DNA of 64,000 nucleotides from the NCBI RefSeq assembly GCF_020423045.1, contig NZ_CP081943.1, positions 5,890,001 to 5,954,000 of the forward strand. Reading direction: 5' to 3'. The translations under genes and the position numbers were made by a program. Within the stretch, counting starts at the first letter, position 1; every line of letters begins with the position of its first letter. Shown here in pieces: positions 17,055 through 25,585 of the stretch. The notes under the pieces were generated by a model. The model searched no databases. It worked only from the letters and a program-made list of their open reading frames with translations, and was not told the DNA's origin. The DNA comes from Pseudomonas sp. MM213. GTDB lineage: Bacteria > Pseudomonadota > Gammaproteobacteria > Pseudomonadales > Pseudomonadaceae.

Positions 17055-17657
17055 TTAATGCATCCTCACTGGATAGGCCATCTATAGGCAGACAAAGTTG
17101 TCTCTGATCACTTCACGGGGATCGGACTATCCCCCCCAATGCGCCACACCACTTATCGATGGCTTTGGCGTTATTCCTTGCGTGCAACACACGAGCGGGC
17201 GCAGTTCGCTGACCGGGCTGAACAGCGAGCGACCTTTGCTAAAACGGTTTTTAGTGAGGCGGTTACCTGGACTGCGCGCCAGAGTGACGCTGGCAGTTAC
17301 GGACGCTACTGTCCGCCGACCTGCCCCCCCGAAAAGTAAACGGCCATGTAGGTACAGAGCCGGAATACGCCTGCCATGATCATAGTGAGCTAACTCCTTT
17401 TGCCAATCTGATCATTGAAGCTAACTTGGAAACTGGAGCCGTTATGACTTCTTATTGTTTGACGGTAGTTCAATCAAACCAAAGTGCCATGATTTTAAAA
17501 AAAACCATGGGTGCAAAAGCTGTAGAAAGGCAGGTGGGTGAGCGGTGCAGGCAAGGTCGTAGCGCAGTGCGATTGGCTGATACCGAGGGGGAAATGAAGG
17601 CAAAAAAAAGGCCCATCAGTCAGTCAGAACGGGCCTTTTTCATGTCTCAGCCTGCCT
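17055..17657. other. Intergenic region upstream of rcpA and downstream of the BRO gene
   Basis: About 600 bp. Two short frames (17098-17379 and 17426-17677, +) have neither family likeness nor good ribosome sites and I leave them out. The left part should contain the rcpA promoter (read leftwards) and the right end the terminator of the BRO gene. I see no further structure I can name. Confidence 0.5.
17605..17640. terminator. Bidirectional terminator of the BRO gene
   Basis: AAAAAGGCCC (17605-17614) and GGGCCTTTTT (17631-17640) are exact reverse complements around a 16-nt loop. This gives a T-tract on either strand. It lies 18 bases beyond the stop of the leftward BRO gene. Confidence 0.8.
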
Positions 17658-18164
17658 TCAACTGCAAATGCCCATGATCGGAAACGGTCGTTGCGCCTGC
17701 ACCAGATCCGGCATATCCCGCCACTTGATCCACGCCGAATCTTGCCAGTGCAGCAGCGGCACCGAGAGGCCGCCCCATTGCAACGAACTCAAGCTTGGAA
17801 TGTTTTCGACGGATGCCGCGTTCGACTCGCGTAGCGCAGGTATGACTTCGTTGCTCAGCCATTGGCGCAGGTTGCGGTTTTCCGGGATGAAATGGTGGAC
17901 CAGCAATGCGTACATTCCGGACTCGCTGACCATGAGCGATTCGACCGTTTTGCCGTTCTTCAGCAGCCAGACATATCGGCGTTGATCGGGATCGAGTTTA
18001 TGGGTGAGTCGTTGGTCCAGCGGGCGGCCCATCAAACGTCCCAGGTCATGGACGCAGAACCAGGCTTGGTTGGCTTGGATGATGGCGTGGAGGAAGCGGT
18101 TGTGGCGGGGGAAGATGGTTGGGGTGAAGCAGGAGGCGGGTGTGTTTTTTGTGTGCTCTGACAT
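17658..18164 (-). CDS. BRO-N domain antirepressor-like protein
   Basis: 168 residues. Residues 10-120 resemble the BRO N-terminal domain of phage antirepressors: FLHAIIQANQAWFCVHDLGR, then LDPDQRRYVWLLKNGKTVES, MVSESGMYALLVHHF and RNLRQWLSNEVIPALRE. The C-terminal part lacks a recognisable KilA or antirepressor C-domain, so this is a short BRO protein. The ATG at 18164 is chosen; the frame is open a further 83 codons upstream, but that DNA is a structured leader resembling phage C4 antisense RNA. No other phage genes are adjacent, so this is an isolated remnant or a domesticated regulator. Confidence 0.8.
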   Translation of the reverse strand: MSEHTKNTPASCFTPTIFPRHNRFLHAIIQANQAWFCVHDLGRLMGRPLDQRLTHKLDPDQRRYVWLLKNGKTVESLMVSESGMYALLVHHFIPENRNLRQWLSNEVIPALRESNAASVENIPSLSSLQWGGLSVPLLHWQDSAWIKWRDMPDLVQAQRPFPIMGICS

Positions 18165-18172
18165 GACTTGAA

Positions 18173-18183
18173 TTCCGTTTTGA
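18173..18183 (-). promoter_or_regulatory. Antisense target site in front of the BRO start codon
   Basis: TCAAAACGGAA on the minus strand, exactly complementary to the loop-flanking segment at 18260-18270 of the leader. It covers the weak ribosome-binding region, so pairing would block translation of the BRO protein. Confidence 0.6.
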
Positions 18184-18195
18184 AATGGAAAGTCA

Positions 18196-18302
18196 CCACC
18201 AACCCTTCGACAGGTTGGGTGGCGAACCGAGTGGCGTTCGAAGTCGGGACACTTCCAGGTCAAAACGGAAGCCGAAAGGCCCGCGCCACACGGCCCGCCA
18301 TA
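18196..18302 (-). ncRNA. C4-like antisense leader RNA of the BRO gene (candidate)
   Basis: Read leftwards, the leader folds into successive hairpins: GCC-TTTC-GGC (18271-18280), GAAGT/ACTTC (18240-18255), CGAAC/GTTCG (18223-18240) and CACCAACC paired with GGTTGGGTG (18197-18221). The leader segment TTCCGTTTTGA (18260-18270) is exactly complementary to TCAAAACGGAA (18173-18183), nine bases before the BRO start codon. With two gaps, pairing extends to about 18 of 20 bases. Phage P1/P4 C4 RNAs use the same layout: a structured RNA upstream on the same strand, pairing with the antirepressor ribosome-binding region. Family membership is inferred from layout and a remembered consensus. Confidence 0.6.
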
Positions 18303-18603
18303 AAGCAGAACTGGGGATAGAAAAGCAGCCACAGTTCTATGGGGGCGCGTAAGCACCGTTCTGACATTTCCCGGCTTCGACTCCGGATCGCTGATTTTGC
18401 AGCGACGGGACAAAGCCTATCGGTCAGGCGCTCGCGGCGACAAGTCTACTCTGGCGACGCTTGTCGTAGGAATCAGAGTCTTTTCAGGGAGGCTCGATCT
18501 GTAGGAATTTCCTGTTTTTACTTGAAGTGCAGAGGCACCTCGCCGCACAGCTAGTTTTTCCTATAGGTTTTCCGCTTTCAGTCATGAACTGCGGGTTTAC
18601 TGC

Positions 18604-19854
18604 ATGTTGATCGAATTTTCAGTGGCCAATTACCGCTCCTTCCGTGAGAAGAAAACCTTATCCATGGCCGCAACGCCGCGCCTGAGTAAAAAACGTAACG
18701 TGTTCAAGCCTCCCGTAGAGGGAGAAAAGCTTCCTGACTTGTTGAAAGTGGCCGCTATTTACGGACCCAACGCGTCAGGCAAATCTTCGCTGGTCCGGGC
18801 CATGGGAATCATGGGCCATTTGCTCGCTTTTTCAGGCTCGTCAAATGACGAAGCTCTCCCGGTATCACCGTTTCGTTTCGACTCGCAACTCAAAAACGCC
18901 CCCAGCTTCTTTGAATACAACTTCATCCAGAGTGGGCTTCGCTATCGGTTTGTTCTGCGGATGACGGCACAGCGGATAACCGAAGAGCAATTGGTTTCAT
19001 ACCCAAAAGGCAAAGAAACGCTGCTGTATGAACGTCGTTTCGATGAGGAGGGTGAGAAGTATGTTTTCGGCCCAAGCCTTGAGGGCGGCAAAGAAGTGCA
19101 TAAAGCCTGGCAACGCCTGACCAGCCCCAAGATGCTTTTTATTTCGCAGGCCGTTGCAAACAGCAGCGAAGAGCTGACGCAGTTGCGTCGGCCGTTCAGC
19201 TGGTTTCAAACCGGCCTTCTCGTGATTGAGCAGAACAACATGATTGGCCTGTCTGCCGCATCGATCAGGTTTCTGCAGATGGCGTCGAATTACACGTGCG
19301 ACTTACGAGACTTTCTAAAAGCAGTGGATATCCCGGTGACCAATATTCAGCTCAATACCGACGCGGACTCCGTCCCGACTGACAAAAAACTCACGCTTAA
19401 GGAGTTTTTCGCTGCGGCACAAAAAGACAAAGTGACCCTGACGCATACAAGTCTTTTGGGAAGAGCCGATTTCGATTTTTCGGAGGAGTCGGGCGGCACC
19501 AAAAACCTGATTGGGTTCTGGTTACCGTGGTTCATGATCAATCACGCAGACGGGAGCGGGGTGCTGTCTGTCGATGAACTGGACAGCAGCCTTCATCCCG
19601 CCATCGTCGCGGAGTTGATTGAGAAACACCTGGACAGCGGGCGGGACACTCAGTTGATTTTCACTACTCACGACACACACTTGATGGATGCCAAGACGCT
19701 TCGACGCGATCAGTACTGGATCACCGAACGCGATGCCAATGGTTCAACCGATCTGTTTTCGGTTCACGATTTTGAGGGGCGAGAAGGCGAGGACGTCGAG
19801 AAACTCTATTTTGAGGGTCGATACCGCGGTCTACCGCTGATAAGGCGGGGATGA
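18604..19854 (+). CDS. RloA-like AAA ATPase of a two-gene defence-type module
   Basis: 416 residues, an ABC/SMC-like ATPase of the AAA_15/AAA_21 group. MLIEFSVANYRSFREKKTLS is the standard N-terminal strand, Walker A is GPNASGKS (54-61), an SGGT signature follows near 297-300, Walker B is VLSVDELD (320-327) and the His switch reads FTTHD (353-357). Together with the overlapping RloB-like gene it matches the RloA/RloB pair and the related AbiLi/AbiLii abortive-infection system. In such pairs the ATPase is thought to sense or hold the effector. The region looks AT-richer than its neighbours by eye, consistent with acquisition, and the gene is divergent from the BRO gene. Confidence 0.85.
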   Translation: MLIEFSVANYRSFREKKTLSMAATPRLSKKRNVFKPPVEGEKLPDLLKVAAIYGPNASGKSSLVRAMGIMGHLLAFSGSSNDEALPVSPFRFDSQLKNAPSFFEYNFIQSGLRYRFVLRMTAQRITEEQLVSYPKGKETLLYERRFDEEGEKYVFGPSLEGGKEVHKAWQRLTSPKMLFISQAVANSSEELTQLRRPFSWFQTGLLVIEQNNMIGLSAASIRFLQMASNYTCDLRDFLKAVDIPVTNIQLNTDADSVPTDKKLTLKEFFAAAQKDKVTLTHTSLLGRADFDFSEESGGTKNLIGFWLPWFMINHADGSGVLSVDELDSSLHPAIVAELIEKHLDSGRDTQLIFTTHDTHLMDAKTLRRDQYWITERDANGSTDLFSVHDFEGREGEDVEKLYFEGRYRGLPLIRRG

Positions 19855-20483
19855 CCATGGTGCGCTCGGCAAGATCATTTGATCGAAAGGCTCCGCGATT
19901 TAAACCTCAACCTAAAGTGTTGGTGCTCTGTGAGGACAGCCAGTCAGGAAAACGATATCTGCAAGAGGCCGCATTTTATTTTCGCGCCAACGCCCTGGTT
20001 GAGATCGTCCACTGCGGAGTCACACACCCAAGCGGCATCGTGGAAAGAGCCATTGCACGTCAGAAGTGGTTCGACAGGGTGTTTTGTGCACTGGATCGCG
20101 ATACGCACCCATGCTTTGAACGAGCCATCGATATGGCGAAGGCACATCCAAAAATCCACGTTATTGCCTCATACCCCTGTTTTGAGTTTTGGCTACTTCT
20201 GCACTTTGGATTCAATCGAAAGCCGTTCAGAGCTGTTGGGAAAAACTCTCCGGGCGACTTGGTGACCAGGAGCCTCAGAGAAAAACCAAGTATGGATAAA
20301 TACGAGAAGGGCAAAGACACCAACTATTTCGCTCAACTACTGGGCGAGCCGTTCCAAAAGGCGAGAACCCTGGCCCCCAAGGTTCTTGAGGACGTCGCGG
20401 TTAGTGGCGAACCCAACCCCAGCACCGAGATTCATTTGCTGATGGATGAATTCGAAGCACTCTCCAAACCGCAGACTCTCTAG
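19851..20483 (+). CDS. RloB-family protein (AbiLii-like, Toprim-like fold)
   Basis: 210 residues. The first strand and acidic turn KVLVLCEDSQSGKRYL (22-37) and the second acidic site VFCALDRDTH (77-86) fit a Toprim-like catalytic core. The block SYPCFEFWLLLHF (107-119) is the strongest RloB-family signature. It starts in an ATGA overlap with the RloA-like gene, so the two are translationally coupled; an alternative ATG lies two codons in. A nuclease-type effector role is inferred from the fold. A symmetric GC-rich hairpin follows ten bases after the stop. Confidence 0.83.
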   Translation: MTMVRSARSFDRKAPRFKPQPKVLVLCEDSQSGKRYLQEAAFYFRANALVEIVHCGVTHPSGIVERAIARQKWFDRVFCALDRDTHPCFERAIDMAKAHPKIHVIASYPCFEFWLLLHFGFNRKPFRAVGKNSPGDLVTRSLREKPSMDKYEKGKDTNYFAQLLGEPFQKARTLAPKVLEDVAVSGEPNPSTEIHLLMDEFEALSKPQTL

Positions 20484-20491
20484 CAACATGA

Positions 20492-20519
20492 AGCCTGCCC
20501 ACATTGCTGCGGGCAGGCT
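20492..20519. terminator. GC-rich hairpin between rloB-like gene and permease gene
   Basis: Perfect 9-bp stem AGCCTGCCC / GGGCAGGCT between two convergent genes. It lacks a clear T-run, so it is a likely but weak bidirectional terminator. Confidence 0.55.
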
Positions 20520-20540
20520 GTCGATTGAAGAGCAAATGCC

Positions 20541-22025
20541 TTAGTGACTAACCTTCCAGGCATCCCCAGCAGGCGCCGTACCATGGTCATACGGCTTGGC
20601 AATCCACATATAAACCAGCCCCAAGCCAATCACGATCGCCGTACTCAACACCATCGCGTAGTTGATGTACCACGCCGCATCCGGCGTGCGCGGCCAGGCC
20701 ATGTTGATGATGGCGCCGACGCCGTAGACCAGCGCGCCGATGTTCACCGCCCAGCCCCAGGCGCCGAGGGTGAATTTGCCGCTCGGTTTCCAGCCTTTCA
20801 GGCGGGCATAAAGGGCTGCAAGCACGATCATCTGGAACGCGAGGTAGATGCCGATTGCTGCGAAGCTGACGATGGTGGCCACGGCGTCTTGCAGGAAGAA
20901 GCCCAGAATAATGATCAGCGCCGGCAGAACGCCGGAGACGAACAGCGCAGCAACCGGAACCTGGGTTGTAGGCGAAATCTTTTTCAGCAGTGAGCTGCCG
21001 ATGACCATTTCGTCCCGGGCGTAGGAATACAGCAGACGACTCGCCGCCGCTTGCAGGCTGATGACGCAGGAGATGAAGGAAATCATCACCACGCCCATGA
21101 CCATTTTCGAACCGACCGGGCCGAAGGCGTTGTTGAGGATGGTGCCGACCGGGTCTTTGTCGGTGCCGTTGATCACCGCTTGCATGTCCGGCACGGCGAG
21201 GATCAGTGCCAGGCAAGCAAACATCGCCGCAACGCCGCCGATGTAGATGGTCATGCGCATGGCCACCGGAATTTTCTTGCTCGGGTTCGGGGTTTCTTCG
21301 GCCACGTCGCCGCAGGCCTCGAAGCCGTAGTACAGGAACATCCCCGCCAGCGAGGCGGTGAGGAAGGCCGGCAGATAAGAGCCGTCAACGCTGATGTCGA
21401 AGGTGTTGAACAACACGCTGATCGATTGATGACGTTCGAAAATCAGCAGGTACATGCCGACGATCACCGCGCCGACCAGTTCGCAGAGGAAGCCGAACAT
21501 GGCGATTCGCGCCAGCACTTTGGTGCCGCTGAGGTTGACCAGCGTGGCGAACAGGGTCAGCACCAGGGCGATGACGATGTTGGTGTTGTTGCTCGGTTCG
21601 AAGCCCATCATCGCGGCAAGGTAAGGCCCGGCACCAACCGCAACGGCGGCGATGGTCACGCACAGGGCGATGGAGTAGATCCAGCCGACCATCCACGCCC
21701 AGCGTTTGCCCACCAAGCGGCGAGCCCATGGGTAAACACCACCGGAAATCGGGAACTGCGAGACCACTTCACCGAAGATCAGGCACACCAGCAATTGGCC
21801 GCAACCGACCAGCAAATACGCCCAGAACATCGGTGGTCCACCGGCGGCCAGGCACAGGCCGAAGAGGGTATAAACCCCTACGACCGGTGAGAGGTAAGTG
21901 AAGCCCAGGGCGAAGTTTTCCCACAGGCTCATGCTGCGGTTGAAGTTGGAGGTGTAACCCAGCTTTCGGAGTTGCTCGGCATCGCTGTCGGCAACGGCTG
22001 CGGAGAATTCAGGTAGTGCACTCAT
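20541..22025 (-). CDS. APC-family amino-acid/polyamine permease
   Basis: 494 residues with about twelve hydrophobic segments and the APC family signature FGEVVSQFPISGGVYPWARR near residue 85, where the GG of SGG contacts substrate. The end of the protein is soluble (KPYDHGTAPAGDAWKVSH). It is the last gene of a leftward cluster with an aldehyde dehydrogenase and a YdcSTUV-like importer, as in the PAO1 PA0322-PA0326 region I recall. A polyamine, GABA or related amine is the likely substrate; the sequence alone cannot decide. Confidence 0.85.
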   Translation of the reverse strand: MSALPEFSAAVADSDAEQLRKLGYTSNFNRSMSLWENFALGFTYLSPVVGVYTLFGLCLAAGGPPMFWAYLLVGCGQLLVCLIFGEVVSQFPISGGVYPWARRLVGKRWAWMVGWIYSIALCVTIAAVAVGAGPYLAAMMGFEPSNNTNIVIALVLTLFATLVNLSGTKVLARIAMFGFLCELVGAVIVGMYLLIFERHQSISVLFNTFDISVDGSYLPAFLTASLAGMFLYYGFEACGDVAEETPNPSKKIPVAMRMTIYIGGVAAMFACLALILAVPDMQAVINGTDKDPVGTILNNAFGPVGSKMVMGVVMISFISCVISLQAAASRLLYSYARDEMVIGSSLLKKISPTTQVPVAALFVSGVLPALIIILGFFLQDAVATIVSFAAIGIYLAFQMIVLAALYARLKGWKPSGKFTLGAWGWAVNIGALVYGVGAIINMAWPRTPDAAWYINYAMVLSTAIVIGLGLVYMWIAKPYDHGTAPAGDAWKVSH

Positions 22026-22181
22026 GGTGTGTTAGCTCCGGAAAATCGGCAGATTTCGGATGTCCGAAACCGTGACAGGGCCGTGATGGCGCTGCCCGGA
22101 TCGGTGGTTATTGTTTTTTTGGTCTGGCGTTGAAGCCTGGTGGTGCGTATTGACGGTTTCTACCTTGAAACCGAGGTGACA

Positions 22182-22250
22182 CCTTCGCGGGCAAGCCTCG
22201 CTCCTACAGTTGATCGCATTCCCCTGTGGGAGCGAGCCTGCTCGCGATGC
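22182..22250. repeat. REP pair (two subfamilies)
   Basis: One REP of the CTTCGCGGGCAAGCCTCGCT type faces a second of the GTGGGAGCGAGCCTGCTCGC type, separated by about 15 bases, just upstream of the permease gene and after the dehydrogenase stop. The two arms belong to different REP subfamilies, so this is a mixed pair. Confidence 0.8.
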
Positions 22251-22252
22251 TT

Positions 22253-23677
22253 TTAGTGCTTGAACATCACATGCCGCACAACGGTGTAATCCTCCAACCC
22301 ATACATCGACATGTCCTTCCCGTACCCGGACAGTTTCTGACCGCCATGGGGCATTTCGCTGACCAGCATGAAGTGCGTGTTCACCCAGGTGCAGCCGTAC
22401 TGCAAGCGTGCCGACAGGCGATGTGCGCGGCCGACGTCCGAGGTCCACACCGACGACGCCAGGCCGTAGTCCGAATCGTTGGCCCAACCGAGCACCTGTG
22501 CTTCATCGATGAACTTGGTCACCGACACGACCGGCCCGAACACCTCGCGGCGGACGATTTCGTCGTCCTGCTGTGCATCGGCCAGCACCGTTGGTTCGAA
22601 GAAGAAACCGTTGCCTTCAACTGCCTTGCCGCCAGTGATCAGGCGAATGTGCGGTTGCGCCACGGCGCGGTCGACGAACCCGGCTACCCGGTCGCGATGC
22701 TGCGCGGTGATCAGCGGGCCAAGTTCGGTCGACGGATCATCCTGCACGCCGTACTTGATGCTGCTGACTGCCGCGCCGAGCTTCTCGACGAATTTTTCGT
22801 AGATGCCGGCCTGTGCGTAGATGCGGCATGCGGCGGTGCAGTCCTGGCCGGCGTTGTAGAAACCGAAGGTGCGAATACCTTCAACTGCGGCATCAATGTC
22901 GGCGTCGTCGAAGATGATCACCGGGGCCTTGCCGCCCAATTCCATGTGCATGCGTTTGACGCTGGCGGCGGTGCTGGAAATGATGTTCGAGCCGGTGGCG
23001 ATGGAGCCGGTCAACGACACCATGCGCACTTTAGGGTGGGTGACCAGCGGGCTGCCTACGGTAGGACCACGGCCGAATACCAGGTTGAGTACGCCGGCCG
23101 GGAAGATTTCCGACGCCAGTTGTGCCAGGCGCAGCGCGGTCAGCGGGGTTTGTTCCGACGGCTTGAGCACCACGGTATTACCGGCGGCGAGGGCCGGGGC
23201 GATTTTCCAGGCGACCATCATCAACGGGTAGTTCCACGGCGCAATGGAGGCGATCACGCCCACCGGGTCGCGGCGGATCATCGAGGTGTGCCCGGCCAGG
23301 TATTCACCGCCTGCCGAACCGCTCATGCAGCGGCTGGCGCCGGCGAAGAAACGGAACACGTCGGCAATCGCCGGGATCTCGTCGTTCAGCGCAGCGCTGT
23401 AGGGTTTGCCGCAGTTGTCGGATTCGAGTTTGGCCAGCTCTTCGCCGTGTGCTTCGATGGCGTCGGCAAGTTTGAGCAGTAACAGCGAGCGCTCTTTCGG
23501 CGGGGTGTGCGACCAGCTTTCAAACGCGGCATCGGCAGCGCGTACGGCAGCATCGACCTGGGCTTCGCTGGCTTCGTTGATTTCCACGAGCACACGACCG
23601 AGGGCCGGGTTGAACACCGGTTGGGCGGGGCCTTCGCCGTCGAGCAGTTGGCCGTTGATCAAGAGTTTGGTTTGCAT
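22253..23677 (-). CDS. patD: Gamma-aminobutyraldehyde dehydrogenase (PatD/YdcW-like)
   Basis: 474 residues, the same length as E. coli YdcW. It oxidises 4-aminobutyraldehyde from putrescine to GABA with NAD+. Family residues are visible: [43 protein letters not shown] with the catalytic Glu, and [15 protein letters not shown] with the catalytic Cys. The C-terminal [16 protein letters not shown] is typical of this subgroup. The start is the ATG after AGAGGACA; the 66-codon upstream extension runs into REP DNA and is discarded. It sits directly downstream of the YdcSTUV-type transporter genes, matching the E. coli gene order. Confidence 0.88.
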   Translation of the reverse strand: MQTKLLINGQLLDGEGPAQPVFNPALGRVLVEINEASEAQVDAAVRAADAAFESWSHTPPKERSLLLLKLADAIEAHGEELAKLESDNCGKPYSAALNDEIPAIADVFRFFAGASRCMSGSAGGEYLAGHTSMIRRDPVGVIASIAPWNYPLMMVAWKIAPALAAGNTVVLKPSEQTPLTALRLAQLASEIFPAGVLNLVFGRGPTVGSPLVTHPKVRMVSLTGSIATGSNIISSTAASVKRMHMELGGKAPVIIFDDADIDAAVEGIRTFGFYNAGQDCTAACRIYAQAGIYEKFVEKLGAAVSSIKYGVQDDPSTELGPLITAQHRDRVAGFVDRAVAQPHIRLITGGKAVEGNGFFFEPTVLADAQQDDEIVRREVFGPVVSVTKFIDEAQVLGWANDSDYGLASSVWTSDVGRAHRLSARLQYGCTWVNTHFMLVSEMPHGGQKLSGYGKDMSMYGLEDYTVVRHVMFKH

Positions 23678-23710
23678 GGCGTTGTCCTCTTTGAATCTAT
23701 TATTTTTCTG

Positions 23711-23816
23711 CCGAAACCGGATCCTGTGTAGGAGCGAGGCTTGCCCGCGAAGCTTTTGGCGCTCTCGAGGACGCCTTCGCGGGCAAGCCTCGCTCCTACA
23801 CAGGATTCGGTTTCTA
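23711..23816. repeat. REPIN with extended inverted repeat
   Basis: Two inverted REPs (GTAGGAGCGAGGCTTGCCCG type) with a 20-base spacer. The symmetry extends outward (CCGAAACC.GGATCCTGTG against CACAGGATTCGGTTT), so the full palindrome is about 105 bases. It lies between the dehydrogenase and the permease gene. Confidence 0.88.
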
Positions 23817-23837
23817 CAGTGGATATTGAGTTGTTCG

Positions 23838-24647
23838 TTACTTCCCGCCACTCCCCGCCACGCTTTCACCGCCACGGGTCAGGTAATAGGCGCCGAGAAT
23901 CGGCAGCATGGTCACCATCATCACCAGCATCGCGACGACGTTGGTCACGGGCACGTCCCGTGGGCGGCTGAGCTGGTTGAGCAGCCACAGCGGCAGGGTG
24001 CGTTCATGGCCGGCGGTGAAGGTGGTGACGATGATTTCGTCGAACGACAGCGCAAACGCGAGCATGCCGCCGGCCAGCAACGCCGAGCCGAGGTTCGGCA
24101 GGACGATGTAGCGGAAGGTCTGCCAGCCATCGGCGCCGAGGTCCATCGAGGCTTCGATCAAACTGTGCGAAGTGCGGCGCAACCGGGCGATGACGTTGTT
24201 GTAGACGATCACCACACAGAAGGTCGCGTGGCCGACGATGATGGTGAACATCCCCGGCTCGATGCCCAGCGTCTTGAAGGTCGCCAACAGCGCGATCCCG
24301 GTGATGATCCCCGGCAACGCGATCGGCAAAATCAGCATCAGCGAGATGCCTTGCTTGCCGAAGAAATCCCGCCGGTACAACGCCGCCGACGCCAGCGTGC
24401 CGAGCACCAACGCGATCAACGTCGCGACGGAGGCGATCTGCAGCGACAGCTTGATCGCTTCCAGCACGTCCGGCCGCGCGAACGCCACGCTGATCCACTT
24501 CAGGGTGAAGCCCTTGGGCGGAAAGCTGAACGCCGCGTCTTCGGTGTTGAACGCGTAGAGGAAGATGATCAGGATCGGGAAGTGCAGAAACACCAACCCG
24601 CCCCAGGCTGCGATGCGCAGACCCAAAGAAGCTTTCTCAGAGTGCAT
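23838..24647 (-). CDS. ABC transporter permease (PotC/YdcV-like)
   Basis: 269 residues with six hydrophobic segments and the EAA loop [20 protein letters not shown] that docks on the ATPase. It belongs to the PotC/YdcV group of polyamine-type importers. It overlaps the end of the preceding permease gene by 11 bases, so the two are translated together and should pair as a heterodimer in the inner membrane. Confidence 0.9.
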   Translation of the reverse strand: MHSEKASLGLRIAAWGGLVFLHFPILIIFLYAFNTEDAAFSFPPKGFTLKWISVAFARPDVLEAIKLSLQIASVATLIALVLGTLASAALYRRDFFGKQGISLMLILPIALPGIITGIALLATFKTLGIEPGMFTIIVGHATFCVVIVYNNVIARLRRTSHSLIEASMDLGADGWQTFRYIVLPNLGSALLAGGMLAFALSFDEIIVTTFTAGHERTLPLWLLNQLSRPRDVPVTNVVAMLVMMVTMLPILGAYYLTRGGESVAGSGGK

Positions 24648-25584
24648 CGAAGGCCCCCAGTCGTTTGACGATGGTCAGGTAAATGGCGATCAACACAATC
24701 GGCACCAGCGTGAACGCCGCGGCCATTGGCATGTTGCCGATCGCGCCTTGTTGGGCGTACACCATGCTGCCGACGAAGTACCCCGGCGGGCCCACCAGTT
24801 GCGGCACGATGAAGTCGCCCAGGGTCAGCGAAAACGTGAAGATCGACCCGGCGGCGATGCCCGGAATCGACAACGGCAGAATCACTTGCATAAAGGTCTG
24901 GCGCGGCTTGGCGCCGAGGTCGGCGGAGGCTTGCAGCAACGACGGCGGCAGGCGTTCCAGCGAGGCCTGAATCGGCAGGATCATGAACGGCAGCCAGATG
25001 TAGACGAACACCATGAAGCGCCCCAGGTGCGAGGTCGACAAGGTGCTGCCACCCACGCCCGGAATGCCCAGCACAAACTGCAAGACAGGCTCCAGTCCCA
25101 GGTGTTGAACGAACCACTGCGCCACGCCGCCCTTGGCCAGCAGCAACGTCCACGCATACGCCTTGACGATGTAACTGGCCCACATCGGCATCATCACCGC
25201 GATGTAGAAAAACGCCTTGGTCTTGCCGGTGGTGTAGCGCGCCATGTAGTAGGCGATCGGGAACGCGACAATGGCGCTGGCGATCGACACCACGACAGCC
25301 ATGCTCAGGGTGCGCAGGATGATGTCGAAGTTCGACGGCTGGAACAGCGCGGTGAAGTTCGCCAGGGTCAGGTCGGGCGTGACCGCCATGGTGAAGTCGT
25401 CGAAGGTGTAGAAGCCTTGCCACAACAGCACCAGCAGCGAACCGAGGTAGATCGCGCCGAACCACAACAGCGGCGGCACCAGCAGCAGCGACAGGTAAAA
25501 GTTCGGCCGGCGATACAGCAGGTTGGAAAACCTGCGCAGTGGCGAGCCGCTGGCCGGGGATTGAGGGAGAGCCACGCTGGTCAT
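24637..25584 (-). CDS. ABC transporter permease (PotB/YdcU-like)
   Basis: 315 residues with six to seven hydrophobic segments and the EAA loop [20 protein letters not shown]. The start is the ATG (MTSVALPQS) two bases after the end of the ATPase gene, with GGCGGGGTGTGAG as ribosome site; the earlier in-frame ATG lies inside the ATPase coding sequence. It pairs with the next permease to form the membrane channel. Confidence 0.9.
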   Translation of the reverse strand: MTSVALPQSPASGSPLRRFSNLLYRRPNFYLSLLLVPPLLWFGAIYLGSLLVLLWQGFYTFDDFTMAVTPDLTLANFTALFQPSNFDIILRTLSMAVVVSIASAIVAFPIAYYMARYTTGKTKAFFYIAVMMPMWASYIVKAYAWTLLLAKGGVAQWFVQHLGLEPVLQFVLGIPGVGGSTLSTSHLGRFMVFVYIWLPFMILPIQASLERLPPSLLQASADLGAKPRQTFMQVILPLSIPGIAAGSIFTFSLTLGDFIVPQLVGPPGYFVGSMVYAQQGAIGNMPMAAAFTLVPIVLIAIYLTIVKRLGAFDAL

Positions 25585-25585
25585 C

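Noticed and set aside
17426-17677. 83-residue plus-strand frame after rcpA
   Set aside because: It runs into the BRO terminator and has neither a ribosome site nor recognisable domains.
18165-18413. N-terminal extension of the BRO gene as coding sequence
   Set aside because: Successive hairpins and the 11-base antisense pairing explain this DNA better as a regulatory leader; the resulting protein extension resembles nothing known to me.
24004-24498. 164-residue frame inside the YdcV-like permease gene
   Set aside because: Out-of-frame shadow of the permease on the same strand with no membrane segments.
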